Assembly: GCA_903926205.1 (NCBI GenBank)
Contig: CAIYID010000076.1
Location: forward strand, 1 to 59,596
DNA from: an uncultured Bdellovibrionales bacterium
Lineage (GTDB): Bacteria; Bdellovibrionota; Bdellovibrionia; Bdellovibrionales; Bdellovibrionaceae
Direction of reading: 5' to 3'
Length of the DNA: 59,596 bases
Positions within the stretch are counted from its first letter, which is position 1. The number at the start of each line of letters is the position of its first letter. The notes under the pieces were generated by a model that made no database searches, was not told the DNA's origin, and saw only the letters and a list, made by a program, of their open reading frames with translations. Of this stretch, positions 17,391 to 23,910 are shown one piece after another. The translations under genes and the position numbers were made by a program.

Positions 17391-18262
17391 CAAGGAGTCA
17401 TTGCAAAAGAGAAATTGTGAAAGACCAAATTTGATTTATTTTCTATTTCCGTAAGGCTAGTTTGGTATTGTTTCCAATCCTCTTTACTGCCCAGGGAGTC
17501 CGTTGCGGAACCTCCACAGTTTGGAGTCGAGGGCACTGGCGCTTGGCCGTTTTTCAAAGTGTTCGGCATGATCACCGCAATCATAGGAGTGTTTTGGTGA
17601 ATATCCGCCACTGTCTGATTGGGTTCTAAAATAAAAATGATTTTAAATTCTTTCGAAGGCACGGGGATGTCTTTGTTCGGTCCGATATTACCAAAATTAG
17701 CATCGTAAATGGGGCCCGCGATAATAAATACTTTTTTCCCTTGTTCTAGCACAAGACTGCGCGTGTAACTTTCAAGATGTTCCCACATTCCGCGATTAAG
17801 AAAAGGAGTTTGCGGAATCATATTGCTCATATTGAAGGTCGCTTCATTGTTTTCTTTGGTATCAGTGCGATCACCGGAGGGGATTTGATGTCCTCGATCA
17901 AAACAACTTCTTGTGTAATCAGTGGCGTTGACGGCGTGAAAACCTCCACCAGATTTAGTGAGATAATTTTCTAGCTCTGAATCTTGTTGAAATTTATTGG
18001 AGCGTCCGATGCTTCCCAGTTGATTCGCTTCAATTTTCCAAGCCACCCAATTCGGAGCTCGACGATATTTATTGTAAGAAATCAAATACTGTTGGCGAGA
18101 AATCAAGACTTCGGAATTTTCCGTTTCTGGCAGCAAAATGGCGAGATTTGGATTTTTATTGAGAGGAAGGCTTCCAATCACGGCCTCGACTCGGGCGTCG
18201 GCGATATTGAAAGTTGAGATGGAAATCGCTAGAGCCAAAATAAACTTTTGAAACAGTTGCAT
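17390..18262 (-). CDS. Secreted DNA/RNA non-specific endonuclease (beta-beta-alpha-Me)
   Basis: An exported NucA/EndA-type nuclease that cuts DNA and RNA without sequence preference, using one divalent metal ion. The 290-residue protein has a signal peptide cut near IADA. The active-site motif DRGHQIPSGDR starts near residue 122, with His125 as general base, and NMSNMIPQTPFLNRGMWEHLE supplies the metal-binding Asn. Further on are VFIIAGPIYD and PSKEFKIIFI, both typical of the fold. GGGGGG seven bases before the ATG is the ribosome site. In a predator it would help degrade host nucleic acid; in a free-living cell it would scavenge nucleotides. The deoC operon in this window could use the deoxyribose it releases. 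Confidence 0.85.
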   Translation of the reverse strand: MQLFQKFILALAISISTFNIADARVEAVIGSLPLNKNPNLAILLPETENSEVLISRQQYLISYNKYRRAPNWVAWKIEANQLGSIGRSNKFQQDSELENYLTKSGGGFHAVNATDYTRSCFDRGHQIPSGDRTDTKENNEATFNMSNMIPQTPFLNRGMWEHLESYTRSLVLEQGKKVFIIAGPIYDANFGNIGPNKDIPVPSKEFKIIFILEPNQTVADIHQNTPMIAVIMPNTLKNGQAPVPSTPNCGGSATDSLGSKEDWKQYQTSLTEIENKSNLVFHNFSFAMTP

Positions 18263-18652
18263 ATTATTCCCCCCGGTTAAAAGCCTAGTAATTTGTTGGT
18301 TGATTTGAAAGAATTGTTTTTAAAAAAATTGATTCCTGACATTGCAAGTAAAGCAGGCAGCAATTATTAAGATCTAAAAAAGCTCTTGTTTTTAATAATA
18401 CACAATGAAATCAGCTAGGAATGGGCGAACAGAAGGTTTCTATTTAGAGGTGGACGAAAAATATTTTTGACTCAGTAGGAAATAACTAGACCAAAGTCGA
18501 TAGATAACAATCATGTACAAAGCTTCAGCATCATTCAAATGGCGCCACAATTATGAGCATTATCATTTCATGCATTAAATCAATAAAGCACGGAATATTC
18601 TAAAAAAATACCATCAAAATCCGATGAGAAACAGTTGGAGGATCAACCCCAT
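18263..18652. other. Divergent intergenic region, no gene seen
   Basis: About 390 AT-rich bases between the nuclease gene (minus) and the hydrolase gene (plus). It should hold both promoters. A 21-codon reading frame at 18512 has no ribosome site and is not believed. No hairpin with a T-tract and no strong repeat was found. Confidence 0.5.
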
Positions 18653-20296
18653 ATGAAACGCTATTTTATATTTTTATTTTTAATTTTAGGCAGTGTTTTT
18701 TGCGGAGTTTATTATTGGACAAATCGTCTCGACATCAAAGGTTTTGCAGAATTATCAAGTAAAAGTCCAGGGGTCATTCCACCTGAGGATTTTATTCTTC
18801 CTGATTTGCTGGACACCGCTCAAATTCTCACGAAAAAGGTCCGCGATCCTCAAGTGTTTAAAATCGAAAATTGTGCCAAAGGGATTAGTACTCTTTCCGA
18901 AGCGATTCGAAAACTGGATGCTGAGTACTTCACTCCCAGTTTAGCGAATCACAAGGTGAAAGAGATCAATGAGGCTTTGTTTGGATTGCGACTGTCGCTC
19001 CGCGCCCGCTTGTTAGGTTTTTTCGAAGCTGGGCAACTCAATGATGAAAATGGTCGAGCTTGCATGAATGCCACACGCTTAGCCTTCCGCACGATTCGCT
19101 ACTTGGAAGACGAATTGCTTCTTCAAGCTTTGAATCCTAAGGCCTTTGATCCAAAGACGGACAAAGTGGCGGGCAATGTATTGAATGATTCTTCGCCTAT
19201 TTTAATGACAGCGAATTCGGCTCCGGTGAAATTACGTTCAGGAGACGTTTTTTTGAGTCGCGGGAACACTTTTGAAAGTGCGGCCATTGCTCGCATTGGC
19301 AAAGAAGAAGCTCAGTTTTCACACTTGGCTTTGGTCTATATTGAGGCACCAGTGGGAACGGAACTTTCTGTCGAAGACGCTGACAATGATCCAAGAGCGC
19401 ACACCATCGAAGCTCATATAGAGGTCGGAGCCTTCGGACGTCTTTTTAAAAATTATGTCGATGATGGAAATGGTCGCGTGTTGCAATTTCGTTCGAAGCT
19501 TCCTCCCGAAAAAGCGCATCAAGCTGCGGAAAGTTTGTTCAACTACGTCGGTAAATATCAGCAGGACAGAATGAAAAAAGCGGGGAGAGATCAGCTCGAA
19601 CCTGACGATAATCCTCCTTATGATTTTAAAATGAATGCAAAAGATCATCGCGAAATTTTCTGTGCTGAGGTGGTCTCCATGGCTTATGAAAATGTGGGAT
19701 GGAATATTCCGACGTTTCCTTCAGAGCTTCGCAATAATGATCTGACACAATTGATGCAAATCACGAGCCTCTCTACTTTTGCACCCGCTGACATGGAAGT
19801 GGAACCCCGTTTTGATTTTTTAGCTGAATGGAGAGACGTTCGCAAAACGGCGGCCCTTCTTCGCAAGGATGTCGTGCTCGCCTCAATTTATAATTGGATG
19901 GATGTCGAACGCTACCGCTTTCATTTTTCTCCTGTGGATTTTGCCAAAGCTTGGGTGGCCTGGGGCGTTCGTCACGCGGGCATCGGCTTTCAAAAAGTGA
20001 TTCCAAACAATATTCCTTTACCGACAGTGCGTCTGACTTTTGAGCTCGATAAAGTGGGGGAGGTTTTAGAAAATCACCTCAAAGACTTCGAAGCTGAGTA
20101 TCGCAAAAATCACAAGGGAGCGAAACCCAGTTTTATTGAGGAAGAAAATGAATTGGAGCTTTTTCGGCAGGCCGATGTAAAAATCGCCGCGACGGCTCAT
20201 CAGGTGATGGAAGAGTGGTTGAAAAAGAACGATGTGGACATCACGAATCCTCCGTCTGTGATTCAACCGAATTTTTTAAATTTCCTCGGGCCTTAA
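18653..20296 (+). CDS. YiiX-like permuted papain-fold hydrolase, membrane-anchored
   Basis: A 547-residue protein with a strong N-terminal hydrophobic helix (FIFLFLILGSVFCGVYY), acting as an anchor or signal. The centre matches the YiiX/YebB branch of the NlpC/P60 superfamily: LRSGDVFLSRG, then FSHLALVYIE with His near residue 224, and IFCAEVVSMAYENVG with Cys near residue 337. These order the catalytic His before Cys, as expected for the circularly permuted fold. Members cut peptide or lipid amide/ester bonds. N- and C-terminal extensions of about 200 residues each are unassigned. ATG at 18653 is chosen because GGAGG lies eleven bases upstream. It stands alone on its strand. Confidence 0.65.
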   Translation: MKRYFIFLFLILGSVFCGVYYWTNRLDIKGFAELSSKSPGVIPPEDFILPDLLDTAQILTKKVRDPQVFKIENCAKGISTLSEAIRKLDAEYFTPSLANHKVKEINEALFGLRLSLRARLLGFFEAGQLNDENGRACMNATRLAFRTIRYLEDELLLQALNPKAFDPKTDKVAGNVLNDSSPILMTANSAPVKLRSGDVFLSRGNTFESAAIARIGKEEAQFSHLALVYIEAPVGTELSVEDADNDPRAHTIEAHIEVGAFGRLFKNYVDDGNGRVLQFRSKLPPEKAHQAAESLFNYVGKYQQDRMKKAGRDQLEPDDNPPYDFKMNAKDHREIFCAEVVSMAYENVGWNIPTFPSELRNNDLTQLMQITSLSTFAPADMEVEPRFDFLAEWRDVRKTAALLRKDVVLASIYNWMDVERYRFHFSPVDFAKAWVAWGVRHAGIGFQKVIPNNIPLPTVRLTFELDKVGEVLENHLKDFEAEYRKNHKGAKPSFIEEENELELFRQADVKIAATAHQVMEEWLKKNDVDITNPPSVIQPNFLNFLGP

Positions 20297-20334
20297 AGTG
20301 GATGAGTCAATGAACGGAATTGACTCTTCAACGT

Positions 20335-20598
20335 TTATTTCTTGAAGCCAATGATATCAACGTAAGTGATGCCTTTAGCTAAGCTGGAAGAGGGGCGCGC
20401 TTGTTGCCCTTTGATCAGAATTTTTCCGCTGTTGAAAAGTTCCTTGTACGCAGTTCGGGTGATTTCGCGGAGATTAAGATTATCATTTTGTCCCTTGATC
20501 GCTCTTAATAAAACAGTGTCTAAGCGTTTCTCTGGACTGTTTAGTTCAAGAACGAGGCGAAAAGAATTGGCCGGCTGAGGGGGGATGTGATCAGTCAT
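20335..20598 (-). CDS. Small S4-like RNA-binding protein
   Basis: An 87-residue protein. The region RLDTVLLRAIKG, then a helix-turn section, then NSGKILIKGQQARPSSSLAKGITYVDI resembles the S4 fold (R-L-D at the start, the S-G-K-x-x-x-x-G-x-x-x-x-P-S centre, and a late glycine turn). S4 domains bind structured RNA in ribosomal protein S4, pseudouridine synthases and heat-shock protein Hsp15. Here the domain would be nearly the whole protein, so it resembles an Hsp15-like or YaaA-like single-domain binder. The resemblance is by eye, without a search. The gene converges on the hydrolase gene, with 38 bases between the stops, and has no operon partner. Confidence 0.5.
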   Translation of the reverse strand: MTDHIPPQPANSFRLVLELNSPEKRLDTVLLRAIKGQNDNLNLREITRTAYKELFNSGKILIKGQQARPSSSLAKGITYVDIIGFKK

Positions 20599-20776
20599 AA
20601 TAATTTCTCCATGTAGGGCACAGTATTAACAGAGGCACAGTATCAATAAATGAATCCATTATTCAATCCATAGAAGGAAGTCTTCAACACGATCTTAAGA
20701 AATCCACAATTGTTAAACATAATTTTTTTCGCTCCACGATAATTAGCAGTCTAATAATAGGTGGATGGAGATTCTA

Positions 20777-20890
20777 ATGAAAAAATTAAAACTAAGGTCT
20801 GTATCAGAGAGCAGAGTTTTTGTTTTTAATTTGTCAGTGCCAATATTCTGGGAATTTTTGTCACAATGTTTCTTAAAAAATAAAAAATAA
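20777..20890 (+). CDS. Possible 37-residue small protein
   Basis: ATG preceded by GGAG at spacing of seven bases, then a short basic start (MKKLKLRSVSESR) and a hydrophobic middle, ending in LKNKK. It lies upstream of the cytochrome operon. The composition could equally arise by chance in AT-rich DNA, so this is a weak call. Confidence 0.2.
   Translation: MKKLKLRSVSESRVFVFNLSVPIFWEFLSQCFLKNKK
20858..20886 (+). promoter_or_regulatory. Candidate sigma-70-like promoter of the cytochrome operon
   Basis: TTGTCA (20858-20863), a 17-base spacer and TAAAAA (20881-20886). It lies 80 bases before the ATG of the c-heme barrel gene. The -10 element is imperfect and the area is AT-rich, so confidence is low. 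Confidence 0.3.
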
Positions 20891-20966
20891 AGATACCAAT
20901 TATAAGCAAAATCCATCTCAATATTACCACATGGACAAAATGTTAACTTTACGGAGGAATAAACAA

Positions 20967-22337
20967 ATGAAATCAAAAGCAATGATGTTGCCGCTCCTAG
21001 CATTAGCGGTTCAGGCAATCATCACTATATCAAGTTCAACGAGTTTGGCGATTCCCGCCTTTGCGCGGAAAGAAGACGTCAACTGTATGGTCTGCCACTC
21101 GGCTGTACCAAAATTAAATCGCACTGGTTTTGAATACCGAGCGGCTGGCTATCGTATGCCCGACAAAATCGGCGTTGATACAACCACAAAAGATCTCGGA
21201 CAAATGATGAGTGCTCGCGCGAGTGTTGCAGCTTCACGAACTGACGCTAACACAGGTACCAACGGTGCAAACATTGGAACGAATACATTCACTTCAACTG
21301 GTGGATCTATTTATGCGCTCGCTGGATCATGGGGAACTAACTTCGGTTCTTTGGTTGAATTCGGATTGAGTTCAAAAACAGTGAAGGGCACGACTGGGAC
21401 TGCCTTATCAGGAACTACATACCCTGCGACTTCGGCACCTTCAATTTCAGTTGGTAATGCAATGATTCGTGGAGCTTTCGGAACTGAAGAAGCTCACTGG
21501 AATTTCCGTGCAGGTCAAATGCATGTAAACGAAGGTTTCGGAGCTCAGGATTCTTCCTTAGCCTCAAGTCAAACGATAACACCAATTGCACCATTGACTG
21601 GTTTGGCTGCCGGAGTGAGCAACAAATGGCCAGGCGCTGCGAAGTTGGCTCCAGGTGGTGTACCTAATACTCCAGGCTTCGAGTTGGGATATTCTCTCCA
21701 CGATTGGGAATTTGCATTAGCAAGTTTGGATGGTCTTGAGTATGATGGTATAGACCAATCTTTGCATGCTGTCGGCAATGGTTTTTCTGCTCGAGACAAA
21801 ACAGATCCTCTTTTTAATGATCGCGATATTTTCTTCCGCTTTAATAAATTCTTCGGTGAAAGAAGTTCTGTTGGTGGCTATTACTACCAAGGTGCTGTGA
21901 GTCTTCCGACTGTAACAGATCCAGCTAAAACCTCAGCTTATGCATCGACCTTCACCGTGGATCGTTACACCCGTACAGGTCTTTACGGAACTTATGGCGT
22001 GAATGATAGTCTCACATTGATGTTGGGGTATTTACTCGGTACAGACAGTACGAGCAATGTCTTGGGTGCTGATGTTAGTACTTCTGGTGGTTTCTTGGCG
22101 GCGGATTTATTCCACAGTGAGACGGCAGCCTGCGGAGTGCGATTCGATATGGGAAATCCATCGAATGACTCTGGTTATGCGCAATCTCAACAAGATATTT
22201 ACTGGACCAAATTTTGGAAATCAGGCGCGTATGTAAAAATTGATTACGCGCACACTGAGACTGGTGCTGGAACGGTAGCAACACCAAATTTGGGAATCAG
22301 CGGAAAATTGACAGCAACTGCTTATTACATGTTCTAA
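20967..22337 (+). CDS. Outer-membrane barrel with an N-terminal c-type heme motif
   Basis: A 456-residue exported protein. The signal peptide ends near SLAIP. Directly after it comes EDVNCMVCHSAVPKLN, with the heme-attachment CMVCH at residues 40-44, then FEYRAAGYRMPD. This opening belongs to a family of putative cytochrome/porin proteins in proteobacteria, known to me by pattern only. The remaining 390 residues read as amphipathic beta-strands, with Gly/Thr/Ser loops and a C-terminus of LTATAYYMF, as in outer-membrane barrels. So heme and barrel are in one chain. The start at 20967 follows GGAGG; an upstream ATG-like reading from 20931 lacks one. The next gene, a soluble cytochrome c, is 59 bases on, suggesting electron passage near the outer membrane. 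Confidence 0.65.
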   Translation: MKSKAMMLPLLALAVQAIITISSSTSLAIPAFARKEDVNCMVCHSAVPKLNRTGFEYRAAGYRMPDKIGVDTTTKDLGQMMSARASVAASRTDANTGTNGANIGTNTFTSTGGSIYALAGSWGTNFGSLVEFGLSSKTVKGTTGTALSGTTYPATSAPSISVGNAMIRGAFGTEEAHWNFRAGQMHVNEGFGAQDSSLASSQTITPIAPLTGLAAGVSNKWPGAAKLAPGGVPNTPGFELGYSLHDWEFALASLDGLEYDGIDQSLHAVGNGFSARDKTDPLFNDRDIFFRFNKFFGERSSVGGYYYQGAVSLPTVTDPAKTSAYASTFTVDRYTRTGLYGTYGVNDSLTLMLGYLLGTDSTSNVLGADVSTSGGFLAADLFHSETAACGVRFDMGNPSNDSGYAQSQQDIYWTKFWKSGAYVKIDYAHTETGAGTVATPNLGISGKLTATAYYMF

Positions 22338-22396
22338 GAAAATTTGAAGGAATTGAATTAAATAACAAACTATATTTTTTCAGCTAAGGAGAAAAA

Positions 22397-22732
22397 ATGA
22401 AATTAACAGGAATTTTAGCAGGTCTTTTGGTAACAACTATGATGTCTTCTTTTGCTCACGCAGATGCAAAAGAGCTTTATGAAAGCAAATGTGCAAAATG
22501 TCACGGTGCTGATGGCGATGGTACTGGTCGCGCAGGTAAATCATTGAAGCACAAACCAACAGTGTTCAATGCTGCTGGCGATTGGACTAAGCACACTGAT
22601 GAAGAACTTTTCTTGTCGATCAAAAAAGGTGGCGAAGCGATTAAATTGTCAAAAGACATGGAAGCTTACGGCAGCCTGAGCGATGATGAAGTTAAAGGAT
22701 TAGTTGCATACATTAAAACTTTGAAAAAATAA
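22397..22732 (+). CDS. Periplasmic class I cytochrome c
   Basis: A small single-heme electron carrier in the periplasm. The 111 residues have a signal peptide cut near AHAD, the heme motif CAKCH at residues 32-36, and a likely axial ligand Met88 in LSKDMEAYG. The order and length fit c551/c553-type cytochromes, which pass electrons to oxidases or from donors. AAGGAG precedes the ATG. The gene follows the heme-bearing barrel gene and is followed by a strong terminator, so the two form a compact operon. The partner reductase or oxidase is not in the window. Confidence 0.85.
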   Translation: MKLTGILAGLLVTTMMSSFAHADAKELYESKCAKCHGADGDGTGRAGKSLKHKPTVFNAAGDWTKHTDEELFLSIKKGGEAIKLSKDMEAYGSLSDDEVKGLVAYIKTLKK

Positions 22733-22781
22733 GTTTTGATTATCAGGTATGGGTCATCCCTCGTGGTGACCTCTTGAATGG

Positions 22782-22818
22782 AAAACCCGGCACTTCGGTA
22801 CCGGGTTTTTTATTTTTT
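22782..22818 (+). terminator. Rho-independent terminator after the cytochrome gene
   Basis: AAAACCCGG, the loop CACTTCGGTA around a cTTCGg tetraloop, and CCGGGTTTT, followed by a run of T. A second 7-bp hairpin (GGTCATC / GGTGACC, with one wobble) precedes it at 22752-22771. Confidence 0.85.
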
Positions 22819-22933
22819 GCTACATCTCGCATTGTTCGGTAATGTTCCTTCTAAGTAAACCACCAAGAAGAGCTTTGATGGTGGAACCATCATTTCACTT
22901 GTCAAATCTAATTCATTCATGGAGTTGGGTAAA

Positions 22934-22945
22934 ACACATATGTGT
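22934..22945. promoter_or_regulatory. 12-bp perfect palindrome, possible operator
   Basis: ACACATATGTGT lies 45 bases before the putative CTG start of the HicB-like gene. Antitoxins of this type usually bind a palindrome near their own promoter, so autoregulation is plausible but unproven. Confidence 0.35.
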
Positions 22946-22990
22946 GTTAAAGTTGTGTGAGTAAAATCTCAAAAATCTGGTAGGTGAGAA

Positions 22991-23233
22991 CTGAAACTCG
23001 AGGGATATCTTATCAAATCCGGAAAATTCTGGGCGGTAGAATTTCCAGCACTTGGTATTCATACCCAAGGAAAATCTAAGGCGGAAGCCTACGAGATGGC
23101 AAAGGATGCTATTGAAGCGGTGTTAGATAAACTTAACGACCAAGGAAGTGCTGAAAGAATGAATGAAAAATCAGTGACGGGCTATATGAGGTATGAGCGT
23201 GTCGAATCGCTGCCTAGTTTTGAAAAAACATAA
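22991..23233 (+). CDS. Orphan HicB-like antitoxin, apparent CTG start
   Basis: Eighty codons read KLEGYLIKSGKFWAVEFPAL after the first codon, then GIHTQGKSKAEAYEMAKDAI, the canonical HicB-like partial RNase H fold of antitoxins. Family members normally begin with Met-Lys-Leu at exactly this point, but here the first codon is CTG (22991), with no ATG, GTG or TTG upstream before the in-frame stop at 22985. AGGTGAG lies a few bases before CTG, so a CTG start is possible; a disabled start codon is the alternative. No HicA toxin gene is visible on either side. The last 41 bases overlap the HutD gene. The reading frame is otherwise intact, which argues against long decay. Confidence 0.6.
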   Translation: MKLEGYLIKSGKFWAVEFPALGIHTQGKSKAEAYEMAKDAIEAVLDKLNDQGSAERMNEKSVTGYMRYERVESLPSFEKT

Positions 23234-23801
23234 AAATTATAAAACAAGCCCTTGGAAAAATGGTTTGGGCTTAACGTCGGAAGTAGAAATATTTCCTGAG
23301 GGTTCGGATTTCTCCAAGAGCGATTTTCTGTGGAGGTTGAGCTCTGCCAAAATTCGGGAGTCCAGTTCCTTTTCTTCTTTTCCAGGTTATGATCGTCTTT
23401 TAGTTTTAATTCAAGGACAGGGCGTGCTTCTGAATGGGAATCATTTGGCGCCCCTTGTTCCTTTTTTTTTTCAAGGTGAAACATCGATCAAATGTGAGCT
23501 CGTTGCCGAAGAGGTTCTTGATCTGGGTCTTCTTTTTAAAAGAGGTGAAGTCTCTGCGAAAATGAGTGTGGAAACTTCTAGCTCTGAACTTATTTTTACG
23601 AAGCAACTCACTTTTATTTTTTGCATTCAAGGAAGCTTTGCGTTCCAGGGTGAGCTGTCAGCGCCAGCGGCTGTGGTTGCCGCTATGGCCGCGGAACAAG
23701 TCGAAGCGATGGACTGTCTGAAAGTTTCAGAGCCCTGTCAGCTGCAAATTCAGCCGAGTGAGGACCTCATTTATGTTCGTATCGAGATTCAGAAGATTTA
23801 G
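23193..23801 (+). CDS. HutD/Ves family protein
   Basis: A 202-residue cytoplasmic protein of the HutD/Ves cupin-like family. The diagnostic opening is present: a short N-terminus, PWKNGLGLTSEVEIFPEG, FLWRLSSAKI, SSFSSFPGYDRLLVLIQGQG and LLNG. HutD proteins occur near histidine-use genes or alone; their biochemical role is not established. No hut genes are nearby, so no pathway is assigned. ATG at 23193 is used; a GTG at 23199 has better spacing from GAGG and may be the real start. It overlaps the HicB-like gene by 41 bases, which is unusually long and suggests shared transcription or a mis-set boundary. A gene for a U32 protein follows 109 bases later. Confidence 0.8.
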   Translation: MSVSNRCLVLKKHKNYKTSPWKNGLGLTSEVEIFPEGSDFSKSDFLWRLSSAKIRESSSFSSFPGYDRLLVLIQGQGVLLNGNHLAPLVPFFFQGETSIKCELVAEEVLDLGLLFKRGEVSAKMSVETSSSELIFTKQLTFIFCIQGSFAFQGELSAPAAVVAAMAAEQVEAMDCLKVSEPCQLQIQPSEDLIYVRIEIQKI

Positions 23802-23910
23802 TTTGAAAGACAATAGCCTCGCAGCCTTGTTCTTAAAAAAACATCCTAAATAATTTTCACTTGGAAGCATAACTATTGTGACTCCCCGAGCTTGTGTGTA
23901 CCACTAAGCT

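Larger units (their letters stand above)
20599..20966. other. Intergenic leader of the cytochrome operon
   Basis: About 370 very AT-rich bases between the S4-like gene (minus) and the c-heme barrel gene (plus). It contains a possible 37-codon reading frame (20777-20890) and a sigma-70-like promoter candidate (20858-20886), each listed separately. Nothing else was seen. Confidence 0.4.

Noticed and set aside
18512-18577. 21-codon reading frame in the gap before the papain-fold hydrolase
   Set aside because: No ribosome site and no match to anything known.
22820-22990. HicA toxin gene upstream of the HicB-like gene
   Set aside because: All frames are interrupted and no HicA motif (GSHxxY/F) is present.
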